NCBI GenBank assembly: GCA_017516825.1
Contig: JAFXBC010000035.1
Span: 1 to 64,000, forward strand
DNA: 64,000 bases
DNA from: Clostridia bacterium
GTDB lineage: Bacteria; Bacillota; Clostridia; Oscillospirales; CAG-382
Direction of reading: 5' to 3'
The position numbers and the translations under genes are program-made. Below are positions 49,798-58,041 of this stretch, one piece after another. The notes beneath the pieces are model-generated. The model saw nothing but the letters and a program-made list of their open reading frames with translations. It ran no database searches and was not told the origin of the DNA. Position 1 is the first letter of the stretch. Each line of letters starts with the position of its first letter.

Positions 49798-49826
49798 ATT
49801 ATACCATATAATGATAGTTTCGTCAA
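49798..49826 (-). promoter_or_regulatory. Promoter of the ruvCAB operon
   Basis: Minus-strand TTGACG (49826-49821), 17-bp spacer, perfect TATAAT (49803-49798). No LexA-type box was recognised. The rest of 49736-50018 holds only this and the divergent promoter below. Confidence 0.75.
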
Positions 49827-49934
49827 GAAGAAAGGGTGTAAAAATACCGTATAATTTGTGAATTTTTCCCATCAAAATGCCCATCTCTTTTCTCGCTTGC
49901 TAAGGGTGCGGAGAGGGGATGGAAAAAATTTTCC

Positions 49935-49963
49935 TTGACAAACGTCGAAATTTGTGGCATAAT
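49935..49963 (+). promoter_or_regulatory. Promoter of the dockerin cysteine-peptidase-like gene
   Basis: TTGACA (49935-49940), 17-bp spacer, CATAAT (49958-49963), leaving a ~60-nt leader. Confidence 0.65.
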
Positions 49964-50030
49964 GTTGCGGATCGCGGGAGAACTGCGACCTAACGCGCAA
50001 ACGTAAGCTACGAAAGGCATGGACATCCAT

Positions 50031-50963
50031 ATGTCATTTTTTAAACGGACAGCAGCATTGCTTTTGACCTTCGTTCTTCTGACCACCGCCGTGTGGGGAT
50101 ACGCACCCGCCGTTTCCGCAGGGGAGCAGATCCTGGATGCGGAGAAGGCCTCCGGCAGTGATTACACCGACCGTCCCGCCCTGGCCGCCGCTCTGGACGC
50201 GGTGTTTGCGGGAGATATCGATCTTTTCAGAAACTACAATTGCACCAAGGAGAAGGAAGCGCCCTTAGGGTCCTCCCATCTCACGGGGAGCAATCAGTAT
50301 TACATCATGTGCCCCGCCACGGGAGACGTGATCTCCGGCTGGCAATGCTATATCTACGGCAACGCGGTATACAACAAGCTGTTCGGTGAGTACGTTTACC
50401 ACGGCGGCCACGACTTCCTGTATTCCGAATTGGTCATGGAGGGTGGCGCCAAGACGGTCTCCTACGAGGCTTTCAAGGAGGCGGGCATTCTTTGCGGCGC
50501 CTATATGCGTACCACCTGCTATAAAAGCGGGGCTTATCACAGCTCCAAGGCCCATTCTCTGATCATCCTTTCCTACGACGAGGAGACCGTTTCCTACGTG
50601 GACGGCAACTCCGACGGCAGAGGCCTGGTGCGGATCAACACCCGTACCTGGGAGGAGTTCAACAGGGTAACTCTTTCCGGAAAGAGCCGTTACGTGGCAC
50701 ATATCGTTCAGCCCACCCGGGAGTATTACGACAGCCTGTATCCCCTTCCAGAAGAGGAACTGGCTATGGGAGACCTGAACGATAACGGCAAGGTGGACGC
50801 TTTGGACTATATGCTCCTGAAGCTGGCCGTGCTTGGGAAGTGCGAGTTGTCCTTTGCCCAGAAGAAGGCCGCCGACGTCAGCGGCAACGGCAAGGTGGAT
50901 CCTGCGGATTACCTGCTGGTGAAGACCCAGGTTTTGGGACGGGGCCCCGTCACCCCCAGATAA
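50031..50963 (+). CDS. Secreted cysteine-peptidase-like protein with C-terminal dockerin
   Basis: The start at 50031 (MSFFKRTAALLLTFVLL) is preferred over the ATG at 50019 because CTACGAAAGG then lies exactly 13 bases upstream, as in thrS and ruvA; at 50019 only one base would separate it. The 310-residue protein has a signal peptide ending AVSA. A ~200-residue domain follows with Cys106 (SGWQCYIYGNAVYNKLFG), His175 (SSKAHSLIILSYD) and Asp191/Asn193 (YVDGNSDG), a papain/CHAP-like order of catalytic residues. A type I dockerin ends the protein (~247-305, GDLNDNGKVDALDYMLLK and AADVSGNGKVDPADYLLVK). The active-site reading is pattern-based. It is monocistronic with its own promoter and terminator. 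Confidence 0.8.
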   Translation: MSFFKRTAALLLTFVLLTTAVWGYAPAVSAGEQILDAEKASGSDYTDRPALAAALDAVFAGDIDLFRNYNCTKEKEAPLGSSHLTGSNQYYIMCPATGDVISGWQCYIYGNAVYNKLFGEYVYHGGHDFLYSELVMEGGAKTVSYEAFKEAGILCGAYMRTTCYKSGAYHSSKAHSLIILSYDEETVSYVDGNSDGRGLVRINTRTWEEFNRVTLSGKSRYVAHIVQPTREYYDSLYPLPEEELAMGDLNDNGKVDALDYMLLKLAVLGKCELSFAQKKAADVSGNGKVDPADYLLVKTQVLGRGPVTPR

Positions 50964-50972
50964 AGCTTCCCC

Positions 50973-51003
50973 AAGCTCCGGCTGAAAAAGCCGGGGCTTT
51001 TTT
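50973..51003 (+). terminator. Terminator of the dockerin cysteine-peptidase-like gene
   Basis: AAGCTCCGGCT (50973-50983) pairs with AGCCGGGGCTT (50989-50999, one G-T pair), then TTTT. Confidence 0.85.
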
Positions 51004-51047
51004 GTCCCTCGGGACAAGAGAAAAACCGCGGGGATAAAGATTTTTCC

Positions 51048-51075
51048 TTGCTTTTGGGGAAAGGTGTGGTATACT
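51048..51075 (+). promoter_or_regulatory. Promoter of the AraC-BspA operon
   Basis: TTGCTT (51048-51053), 16-bp spacer, TATACT (51070-51075), about 32 bp before the ATG. Confidence 0.6.
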
Positions 51076-51106
51076 GTAACCAAAGAGAGAAAGGATAGGC
51101 CTTTTT

Positions 51107-52030
51107 ATGGAGCACGTTACCATCGGAAAACAATACGGAGAGGGGAAGGTCGTCTACGCGGAGTGCGTGGCAAACGGGGATCTTTCCCGGGCAAAATCGG
51201 GAGGAAACAGCTTCCTTTTGGTGTGCCTGTTTGAGGGAACGCTTCGCTTTTCCGCGGGAGGCAGGTCCTACGTTGGGGAGGCGCCCTGCTTTTTGTGCTT
51301 TGACGAACGGGAGGAGCCTATTTTCGAAAACACCGCAGGGGCGAGATACGCCTGCGTTTGGTTCCACCCCTTGTTTCTGAACGTGAACATGACCCTCTCC
51401 CGCATCCGTTCCGTGGAATACGAGGACATGGCCTCCGTCCACGACCTGTTTCTGCTTCGTCCCTTCCTGGACGGGGGATATATCGTCCCCGCCACCGCGG
51501 AGCGGCTGGCAAGCGCGGAGCATGCCTGCCGCTGTATGGAGCGGGAGCTGAGGGAACAGCGGGATTGGTATTGGTCCTGCCGCAGTCGAAGCTATTTTAT
51601 GGAGCTGCTCATTTCCCTGGAGCGGGTCTATGCAGAGGTGGGCTATCCCCTGGTGGCCAATCAGCCCTACGGGGAGACGGCGGGGGAGGCGGATCTTTTA
51701 CAGGACGCCGTCCTTTATCTGGAAGGCCACTTTGCCGAGGAGCTGACCATTCGGGACGTCTGCACCCGTTTGGGAGCAAGCCGTTCCTCCCTCACTGCCG
51801 CCTTCCGCAAGGGGATGAATACCACGGTGATGGAGTATCTCATGGCCTTCCGCGTGAGGGTGGCAAAAAAGCACCTTGCCTTCACCGAGATCCCCCATAA
51901 GGAGATCGCCTTCCGTTGTGGGTTCAAGACCGTCCAGCACTTTTCCCGCGTGTTCAAGCAACACACCGGGCAGACCCCCGGGGAGTTCCGCAGGAATGCG
52001 GTGCAGAAACGAAAGGATGAAATCAAATGA
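51107..52030 (+). CDS. AraC family transcriptional regulator
   Basis: The 307-residue protein has an N-terminal cupin-like sensory domain (SFLLVCLFEGTLRFSAGGRSY, APCFLCFDERE, YACVWFHPLFLNV) and a C-terminal double helix-turn-helix domain (LTIRDVCTRLGASRSSLTAAFRKGMN, HKEIAFRCGFKTVQHFSRVFKQHTGQTPGEFR; motifs read consecutively in the chain). These regulators usually respond to sugars or host signals. The stop overlaps the start of the following BspA gene (ATGA, 52027-52030), so it is expected to control that surface protein and possibly other targets. Confidence 0.92.
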   Translation: MEHVTIGKQYGEGKVVYAECVANGDLSRAKSGGNSFLLVCLFEGTLRFSAGGRSYVGEAPCFLCFDEREEPIFENTAGARYACVWFHPLFLNVNMTLSRIRSVEYEDMASVHDLFLLRPFLDGGYIVPATAERLASAEHACRCMERELREQRDWYWSCRSRSYFMELLISLERVYAEVGYPLVANQPYGETAGEADLLQDAVLYLEGHFAEELTIRDVCTRLGASRSSLTAAFRKGMNTTVMEYLMAFRVRVAKKHLAFTEIPHKEIAFRCGFKTVQHFSRVFKQHTGQTPGEFRRNAVQKRKDEIK

Positions 52031-54699
52031 GAAGAATTTTTGCCATGGCTTTATGCCTTTTGCTGCTGGTAACGGCGTTGCCCTTTCGGGCGGAGGCCGC
52101 AGGGTATGAGGAGGAAGGAGACTTTCTCTACACGGTAAGCAACGGGCAGGCTCAATTGCGTTTGTATCAAGGAAACGATAAGGTCGTAGAGGTACCCGCC
52201 GAGTTGGGCGGCTGTTCGGTGGTCAGAATTGACACCTATGCCTTCAAGGAATCTTCCGCGGAGGAGGTCATCCTGCCGGAAGGGATCACCGATATTGGCG
52301 CCCAAGCCTTTGAGGATTGCGCTTCCTTGAAGAAGATCAACCTTCCCGAAGGGCTTTTGGACATCGGCATGGGGGCGTTCCTCCGTTGCAGTGCTTTGGA
52401 AGAGCTGGATTTTCCCTCCACCTTACGGTCTGTGGGCATGAGCGCCTTTCAGAAATGCGCCTCCTTGGAAGAGGTGGTGCTTCCCGAGGGGCTTTTATAC
52501 CTGCAGTCCGGCGCTTTTCTCGGATGCACGGGGCTGCGAAAGGTCGTTTTGCCCTCCACCCTGCAGCTTCGGCTGACGGACAGCAGTTTGTTCCAGAACT
52601 GTACCGCTTTGGAAGAAGTGATCCTGTCGGAAGGGTTCACCTTGATACCCTCCGCCGCGTTTGCGGGCTGTACTTCCTTGGCGAAGGTGGAGATACCCTC
52701 CACCGTGACCCGCATTGACACCCTTGCTTTTGAAAACTGTACCTCTTTGAATCGCTTGACACTTCCCGCTTCCTTGTCCACCGTGGGAGGGGGCATCCTG
52801 TCGGGTTGCGGTGAGGTGGAGATCCTTTTGGAAGAAGGCTCACCCTTGACCTATGAAAACGGCGCCTTGTATAACGAAAGCGGCTTTTTGGTGTACGCAA
52901 GGGGGATGGAAGAGCTTCCTCCCCTGCAAAACGGCATCGAGAGCTATGCTTTTGCCGGTAACACGGTTTTGAAAACCGCCCATATTCCCGCAAGGGTCAC
53001 GGCGGTGCGTTCTTACGCTTTTCGGAATTGCACAGCCTTGGAGGCGGCTACCGTTCCCTGGTCTGTGGAGGATCTGAACGGCACGTTCTGCGGATGCGAA
53101 AGCCTTTCCTCCGTGAACCTGTACCAGGGACTGGAGATCATCGGGGCGCAGACCTTTGCAGGGTGTAAGAATCTGACGGAGATCCGTCTGCCCGAGGGGC
53201 TTTTGGCCATCGGCCTCCGTGCTTTTGCGGAGTCGGGGCTGACCTCTGTGTATATTCCCGATACCGTTACCCGGATCGAGCAGGAAGCCTTTCTGGATTG
53301 CCCCAACCTGACCCGTATCGAATGCGGTGCATCGGAAAAGCCGAAGGGATGGAGCGACGCTTGGGTACCCGAAGGGGTGGAGATCGTCTGGGGCGTTGCC
53401 CGCGAGGAAGATCCCGCGTTCTCTTACGGAGAAGAAAACGGCTACCTCTACCGGATCCTGGATGGGGAAGCCATTCTTCTGGGCTACAAGGGGAACGACA
53501 AAGAGCTGGCCCTGCCCGCTACCCTTGGGGGCAAGCCCGTGACGGAGATCTGGCAGAACGCCTTCAGTATGCTTGGCGACGTTCGCGGCGAGAGTATGGA
53601 CAAGGTTGTGATCCCCGAGGGGGTAAAGCGGATCGGCGAAATGGCATTCTTTGAATGCGGTGAGTTGTCCTCCGTGGTGCTTCCGGGCAGTCTGGAATCT
53701 ATCGGGGAAGGGGCTTTTTACAGCTGTGCTTTGAGAAAAGTGAAGATCCCCGCCTCGGTTTCCGTGATTCCCGCCAATTGTTTTGCTCGGTGCCAGTGGA
53801 TGACGGAGGTTGAGATCCCCGAAGGGGTCGTGGAAATTCAGGAGGACGCTTTTTACAACAGCTCCTTGAAGAAGATCTCTCTGCCCGCTTCGGTGACGGA
53901 GATCCATCCCACTGCTTTTTCACGGCTCCAGTTTTTGACATCCTTTACGGTTTCCTCCGAAAACCCCGTGTACAGCGGGTGGGGAAATTGCTTGCTGAAG
54001 GGAGACACCGTGGTGTTGGCAACGGGAGAATTCCCCCAGGAGTTTTCTCTTCCCGAGGGGGTGCGGGTGATCGGAGAAAACGCCTTTGCCTCTGCGGAAT
54101 ATCTGAAATCCGTGGTTCTTCCCTCCACTTTGGAGCGGATCGAGAACGGCGCTTTTTCCGCCTGCACCCGTTTGACCTGCATTGAGATCCCCGAGGGGGT
54201 GACCTATGTGGGGGACAGAGCGTTTTACAGTACCGAAGCTTTGGCAGAGGTGATCCTGCCGGAAAGCCTGACCCACATCGGAGACTCCGCTTTTGCGGGG
54301 GCGGCCTTGACCTCTGTCTACGTGCCCAAGGGCGTGACCTTCATCGGCAGAGAAGCCTTTGCCTACAACGATAACTTGACGGAATTGCTCTTCGGCGCCA
54401 CGGAAAAGCAGGAGGGTTGGGACGAAACCCTGGCGTACCGTTGCCCCGTGTCGAATTCGGGCAATATGAAGCTTGGCGTGAAAAATCCCTACGCCTCCGA
54501 AGACCCCGAAGAGAATGTCAGCGGGGAAACCTCCGGGGAAGAAAGCTCGGAAGCCGCTTCCGAAGAACCCTCGGCGGAAGCAAGCAGTGCAGTTTCCGCA
54601 CCTCCCGAAGAAGGAAAGTCCTTCCCGTGGGTTTGGGTGATCCTCGCGGTGGCGGCGGTTGCCGCGGCGGTGTTGGTCGTGGTGAAAAAGAAAAAATAA
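52027..54699 (+). CDS. BspA-type leucine-rich-repeat surface protein with C-terminal membrane anchor
   Basis: The 890-residue protein has a signal peptide (LCLLLLVTALPFRAEA). About 30 LRR_5 (BspA/TpLRR) repeats follow in two blocks, with units such as AFEDCASLKKINLPEGLL and AFYSCALRKVKIPASV. The block boundary near residue 460 repeats the N-terminal start (FLYTVSNGQ versus YLYRILDGEA, each followed by a YQGND/YKGND loop), so the gene arose by internal duplication. The end is a Ser/Glu/Ala stalk (SGETSGEESSEAASEE), SFPWVWV, a membrane helix and KKKK. Such proteins mediate adhesion to host or other cells. Unlike the 20.4-kb protein it has no dockerin. Translation is coupled to the AraC gene. 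Confidence 0.88.
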   Translation: MRRIFAMALCLLLLVTALPFRAEAAGYEEEGDFLYTVSNGQAQLRLYQGNDKVVEVPAELGGCSVVRIDTYAFKESSAEEVILPEGITDIGAQAFEDCASLKKINLPEGLLDIGMGAFLRCSALEELDFPSTLRSVGMSAFQKCASLEEVVLPEGLLYLQSGAFLGCTGLRKVVLPSTLQLRLTDSSLFQNCTALEEVILSEGFTLIPSAAFAGCTSLAKVEIPSTVTRIDTLAFENCTSLNRLTLPASLSTVGGGILSGCGEVEILLEEGSPLTYENGALYNESGFLVYARGMEELPPLQNGIESYAFAGNTVLKTAHIPARVTAVRSYAFRNCTALEAATVPWSVEDLNGTFCGCESLSSVNLYQGLEIIGAQTFAGCKNLTEIRLPEGLLAIGLRAFAESGLTSVYIPDTVTRIEQEAFLDCPNLTRIECGASEKPKGWSDAWVPEGVEIVWGVAREEDPAFSYGEENGYLYRILDGEAILLGYKGNDKELALPATLGGKPVTEIWQNAFSMLGDVRGESMDKVVIPEGVKRIGEMAFFECGELSSVVLPGSLESIGEGAFYSCALRKVKIPASVSVIPANCFARCQWMTEVEIPEGVVEIQEDAFYNSSLKKISLPASVTEIHPTAFSRLQFLTSFTVSSENPVYSGWGNCLLKGDTVVLATGEFPQEFSLPEGVRVIGENAFASAEYLKSVVLPSTLERIENGAFSACTRLTCIEIPEGVTYVGDRAFYSTEALAEVILPESLTHIGDSAFAGAALTSVYVPKGVTFIGREAFAYNDNLTELLFGATEKQEGWDETLAYRCPVSNSGNMKLGVKNPYASEDPEENVSGETSGEESSEAASEEPSAEASSAVSAPPEEGKSFPWVWVILAVAAVAAAVLVVVKKKK

Positions 54700-54705
54700 G
54701 CAGAT

Positions 54706-54740
54706 CGGTCGGACGGGTTTTTCCTGCCCGGCCGTTTTTT
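54706..54740 (+). terminator. Terminator of the AraC-BspA operon
   Basis: CGGTCGGACGGG and CCTGCCCGGCCG form an imperfect 12-bp stem, followed by six T residues. Confidence 0.75.
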
Positions 54741-54827
54741 CGTAAAGGCGGGGCGTCTTACCGTTTCGCAAAAGGGGACTACGAACACGCAATGGGTAAG
54801 GGTGGGGATTTACGTTTTGCACCCCGT

Positions 54828-55320
54828 GCGGGGGATACGGTTTGATTTTCCATCGTTTTCGTTTCGTGTCCGTAGGGGTTGACGTCCACGGCAACCCGCA
54901 TTGCGGGAGATGCGGTTTGGTTTTCCACCGATCTGCGCTTGGGTCCGTAGGGGTTGACGCCCACGGCAACCCGCATTGCGGGGGATACGGTTTGATTTTC
55001 CACCGATCTGCGCTCGTGTCCGTAGGGGTTGACGTCCACGGCAACCCGCATTGCGGGAGATGCGGTTTGATTTTCCATCGTTTTCGTTTCGTGTTCGTAG
55101 GGGTTGACGTCCACGGCAACCCGCATTGCGGGGGATACGGTTTGATTTTCCACCGATCTGCGCTCGGGTTCGTAGGGGTTGACGCCCACGGCAACCCGCA
55201 TTGCGGGGGACACGGTTTGATTTTCCATCGTTTTCGTTTCGTGTCCGTAGGGGTTGACGTCCACGGCAACCCGCATTGCGGGAGACACGGTTTGATTCTT
55301 CGCCATTCTTGTTTCGTGCT
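54828..55320. repeat. 75-bp tandem repeat array, about 6.6 units, with two alternating variable modules
   Basis: The anchor CGTAGGGGTTGACG recurs at 54871, 54946, 55021, 55096, 55171 and 55246, exactly 75 bp apart. Each unit has a conserved ~55-bp core with a CCCGCA/TGCGGG hairpin and a GGGTTG...CAACCC pairing, and a ~20-bp segment of two kinds: A (TCGTTTTCGTTTCGTGTC) or B (CCGATCTGCGCTCGTGTC). The order is A B B A B A and a degenerate A. Because 75 is a multiple of three, several frames stay open on both strands, but base changes alter amino acids in every frame, so coding is unlikely. The remaining DNA from 54741 to 54827 and 55321 to 55469 shows no gene. Confidence 0.9.
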
Positions 55321-55469
55321 TACGGTTTCTCCCTAACGCATAGCAAAGATTCCCCGCCTGTGACCCGTTTTTTCGCCGAACCGATCCGTTTTTTCGATTT
55401 TATGGAATGAAAAACGAATTTTGCTAAGGATTTCCGCCGCTTTTCGGCAGAAAAATCCGCCGTTTCCAC

Positions 55470-55498
55470 TTGACAAAGAAAAGGGGAAGTAGTATAAT
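55470..55498 (+). promoter_or_regulatory. Consensus promoter of the hydrogenase operon
   Basis: TTGACA (55470-55475), 17-bp spacer, TATAAT (55493-55498): both hexamers perfect. A ~112-nt leader follows before the first start codon; no known riboswitch or Rex box (TTGTGA/TTAACA type) was recognised in it. Confidence 0.85.
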
Positions 55499-55616
55499 GA
55501 GACCTGTAAAGAAAGATTCTGTCGAACGGCCTCGGTTGCGTGGTCGCTTTTTGTGCGTAACGGGTTGGGCGGCAGAGCCACGGTTTCTGAAAAACATTAT
55601 GCAGGAGGATAAGCAC

Positions 55617-56093
55617 ATGGCACTTACCCAGGAACAAATCGCAAGCAAGACGGAAGACCTGAAAGCTTACATTGCTGCGCACAAGGACGTTGACGGCCCT
55701 CTCATGCCGATCATGCAGTACGCGCAGGAGTCTTTCAGCTACCTGTCTATGGAAACGATGACGCTCATCGCTGATTCGTTGGGCATCCCCGTTACCGACG
55801 TTTACGGTATCGCAACCTTCTACGCACAGTTCTCTCTCAAACCCAAGGGTGACTACGTTATCCAGGTTTGCCAGGGTACTGCATGCTACGTTAAGGGTGC
55901 GGCCGCCGTATTGGACGAGGTGAAGGACATTCTCGGCATCCAGTCCGGCGAGACCACGGAGGACGGCAAGTTCTCTATTCAGGATACCCGCTGCCTCGGC
56001 TGCTGCGGTCTGGCTCCCGTTATGACCGTCAACGCTGACGTATACGGCCGTATCACCCCCAAAGACGTCAAGGGCATTCTGGAAAAGTATTGA
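55617..56093 (+). CDS. hydC: NADH-dependent [FeFe]-hydrogenase, thioredoxin-like [2Fe-2S] subunit (HydC/NuoE type)
   Basis: The ATG at 55617, eight bases after AGGAGG, gives 158 residues; an open frame further upstream lies over the promoter. The four cluster ligands are in VCQGTACYVKGA and DTRCLGCCGLAPVMTVN, the pattern of NuoE-like proteins. The N-terminal helical part (LMPIMQYAQESFSYLSMETM, VYGIATFYAQFSL) is also typical. It carries electrons between the NADH site of HydB and the hydrogenase subunit. It is the first gene of hydC-hydB-hydA, with strongly optimised codons. Confidence 0.94.
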   Translation: MALTQEQIASKTEDLKAYIAAHKDVDGPLMPIMQYAQESFSYLSMETMTLIADSLGIPVTDVYGIATFYAQFSLKPKGDYVIQVCQGTACYVKGAAAVLDEVKDILGIQSGETTEDGKFSIQDTRCLGCCGLAPVMTVNADVYGRITPKDVKGILEKY

Positions 56094-56146
56094 TCTTTTC
56101 ACAGGGAAAATGCGATTTCTAAAAATTACAGGAAGGGTTTAATTGT

Positions 56147-58024
56147 ATGAATCTTGAACAACTTGCTCAAATTCGTGAAGCAGGCCAGGAAACCGTTAAG
56201 CTGCGCCAGGCAACCGGCGTTCCCGGTACCGGCATGCATCACATCATGATCTGCGGCGGTACCGGCTGTACCTCCTCCGGATCCAATAAACTGAAGGAGA
56301 TCTTCGAGTCCGAGGCGGCTCGTCTCGGCATTTCCGATCAGGTGAAAGTGGTTATGACCGGTTGCTTCGGTCTGTGTGCACTGGGCCCCATCGTCATCGT
56401 TTACCCCGAAGGCACCTTCTACAGCCAGGTTCAGGCTGAGGACGTTCCCGAAATCGTGGAAAGCCACCTGAAGGGCGGCGTTCCGGTTGCCCGTCTGGTA
56501 TACGAGGATATCGGCGATCTGAAGCTGGAGGAAGGCCGTTCCCCCACGCTGTTCGACACCACCTTCTATCACAAGCAGGTTCGTCTGGCGCTCCGTAACT
56601 GCGGCGCCATCAACCCCGAGGATATCAACGAGTACATCGCAGTAGACGGCTACCAGGCTCTGGCAAAGGCACTTACCGAGATGACTCCCGACGAAGTCAT
56701 CCAGACCGTGTTGGATTCCGGTTTGCGCGGCAGAGGCGGCGCAGGCTTCCCCACCGGCAGAAAGTGGATGTTCGCAAAGGCTCCCGCTCCCAAGAAGTAC
56801 GTCGTATGTAACGCCGACGAGGGTGACCCCGGCGCGTTCATGGACCGTTCCATCCTGGAGGGCGACCCCCATACCGTTATCGAGGCTATGGCCATCGCAG
56901 GCTACGCCATCGGTGCAGACGAGGGTTACGTTTACGTCCGTGCAGAGTACCCCATCGCAGTCAGACGTTTGCAGAAGGCCATCGATCAGGCCCGCGAGGT
57001 AGGTCTGCTGGGTAAGAACATTCTGGGTACCGGCTTCAACTTCGATATGCAGATCCGTCTGGGCGCAGGCGCATTCGTCTGCGGCGAGGAGACCGCACTG
57101 CTGACCTCCATCGAGGGCAACCGCGGCGAACCCCGTCCCCGTCCTCCCTTCCCTGCAGTGAAGGGTCTGTTCGGCAAGCCCACCGTTATCAACAACGTTG
57201 AGACCTACGCCAACGTTTGCCAGATCATCCGTAAGGGTGCAGACTGGTTCAAGGCTACCGGCACCGAGACCTCTACCGGCACCAAGGTATTCGCTCTGGG
57301 CGGTAAGATCAAGCATACCGGTCTGGTAGAAGTTCCCATGGGTATCACCCTCCGCGAGATCATCTACGATATCGGCGGCGGCATCCCTAACGGCAAGAAG
57401 TTCAAGGCGGCTCAGACCGGCGGTCCTTCCGGCGGCTGTATCCCCGCGATCAATCTGGACACCCCCGTTGACTTCAACTCTCTGATGGCCATCGGCTCCA
57501 TGATGGGCTCCGGCGGTATGATCATCATGGACGAAGACAACTGTATGGTTGACATCGCTAAGTTCTTCCTGGAGTTCACCGTTGACGAATCCTGCGGTAA
57601 GTGCGTTCCCTGCCGTCTGGGTACCAGAAGAATGCTGGACATCCTGACCCGTATCACCGAGGGTGAAGGTCAGGACGGCGATATCGAGAAGCTGGAAGCT
57701 CTGGCAGAGGATCTGAAGACCTCCGCGCTTTGCGCACTGGGTCAGACCGCTCCCAACCCCGTAGTTTCCACCCTCCGTTACTTCCGCGACGAGTACGAGG
57801 CTCACATCTACGAGAAGCGTTGCCCCGCAGGTGCATGTAAGGCCCTGCTGCAATACACCATCGATCCCGAGAAGTGCAAGGGCTGTTCCCTCTGCGCACG
57901 CAAGTGTCCCGCAGGCGCTATCACGGGCGAGATCAAGAAACCCTACACCATCGATCCTGCCAAGTGTATCAAGTGCGGCGTTTGCGAAGCTACTTGTAAG
58001 TTCGGCGCGATCAGCAAGAAATAA
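56147..58024 (+). CDS. hydB: NADH-dependent [FeFe]-hydrogenase, flavin/NADH-binding subunit (HydB/NuoF type)
   Basis: The 625-residue subunit has three parts. Residues ~25-125 are an N-terminal thioredoxin-like [2Fe-2S] domain (MICGGTGCTSSGSNK, MTGCFGLCALGPIV). The NuoF core has the NADH loop GLRGRGGAGFPTGRKW, the FMN segment NADEGDPGAFMDRSILEGDPH (as two motifs), and the [4Fe-4S] ligands SCGKCVPCRLGTRRM. The C-terminus is a 2[4Fe-4S] ferredoxin (CKGCSLCARKCPAGAI, CIKCGVCEATCKFGAI). This matches HydB of trimeric electron-bifurcating hydrogenases, which couple NADH and reduced ferredoxin to hydrogen. Bifurcation itself is inferred from family. High codon bias. Confidence 0.95.
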   Translation: MNLEQLAQIREAGQETVKLRQATGVPGTGMHHIMICGGTGCTSSGSNKLKEIFESEAARLGISDQVKVVMTGCFGLCALGPIVIVYPEGTFYSQVQAEDVPEIVESHLKGGVPVARLVYEDIGDLKLEEGRSPTLFDTTFYHKQVRLALRNCGAINPEDINEYIAVDGYQALAKALTEMTPDEVIQTVLDSGLRGRGGAGFPTGRKWMFAKAPAPKKYVVCNADEGDPGAFMDRSILEGDPHTVIEAMAIAGYAIGADEGYVYVRAEYPIAVRRLQKAIDQAREVGLLGKNILGTGFNFDMQIRLGAGAFVCGEETALLTSIEGNRGEPRPRPPFPAVKGLFGKPTVINNVETYANVCQIIRKGADWFKATGTETSTGTKVFALGGKIKHTGLVEVPMGITLREIIYDIGGGIPNGKKFKAAQTGGPSGGCIPAINLDTPVDFNSLMAIGSMMGSGGMIIMDEDNCMVDIAKFFLEFTVDESCGKCVPCRLGTRRMLDILTRITEGEGQDGDIEKLEALAEDLKTSALCALGQTAPNPVVSTLRYFRDEYEAHIYEKRCPAGACKALLQYTIDPEKCKGCSLCARKCPAGAITGEIKKPYTIDPAKCIKCGVCEATCKFGAISKK

Positions 58025-58041
58025 GGGGAGGAGAAACAGAC

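Noticed and set aside
50019-50030. Upstream ATG as start of the dockerin cysteine-peptidase-like gene
   Set aside because: Only one base separates it from the AAAGG; the downstream ATG gives a clean signal peptide and the same 13-base spacing as in two other genes.
54779-55336. CRISPR array or repeat-protein gene at the 75-bp repeats
   Set aside because: Variable segments are only two alternating types, the core is far longer than a CRISPR repeat and no cas genes are near. Open frames on both strands are explained by a unit length divisible by three, and base changes are non-synonymous in the frames checked.
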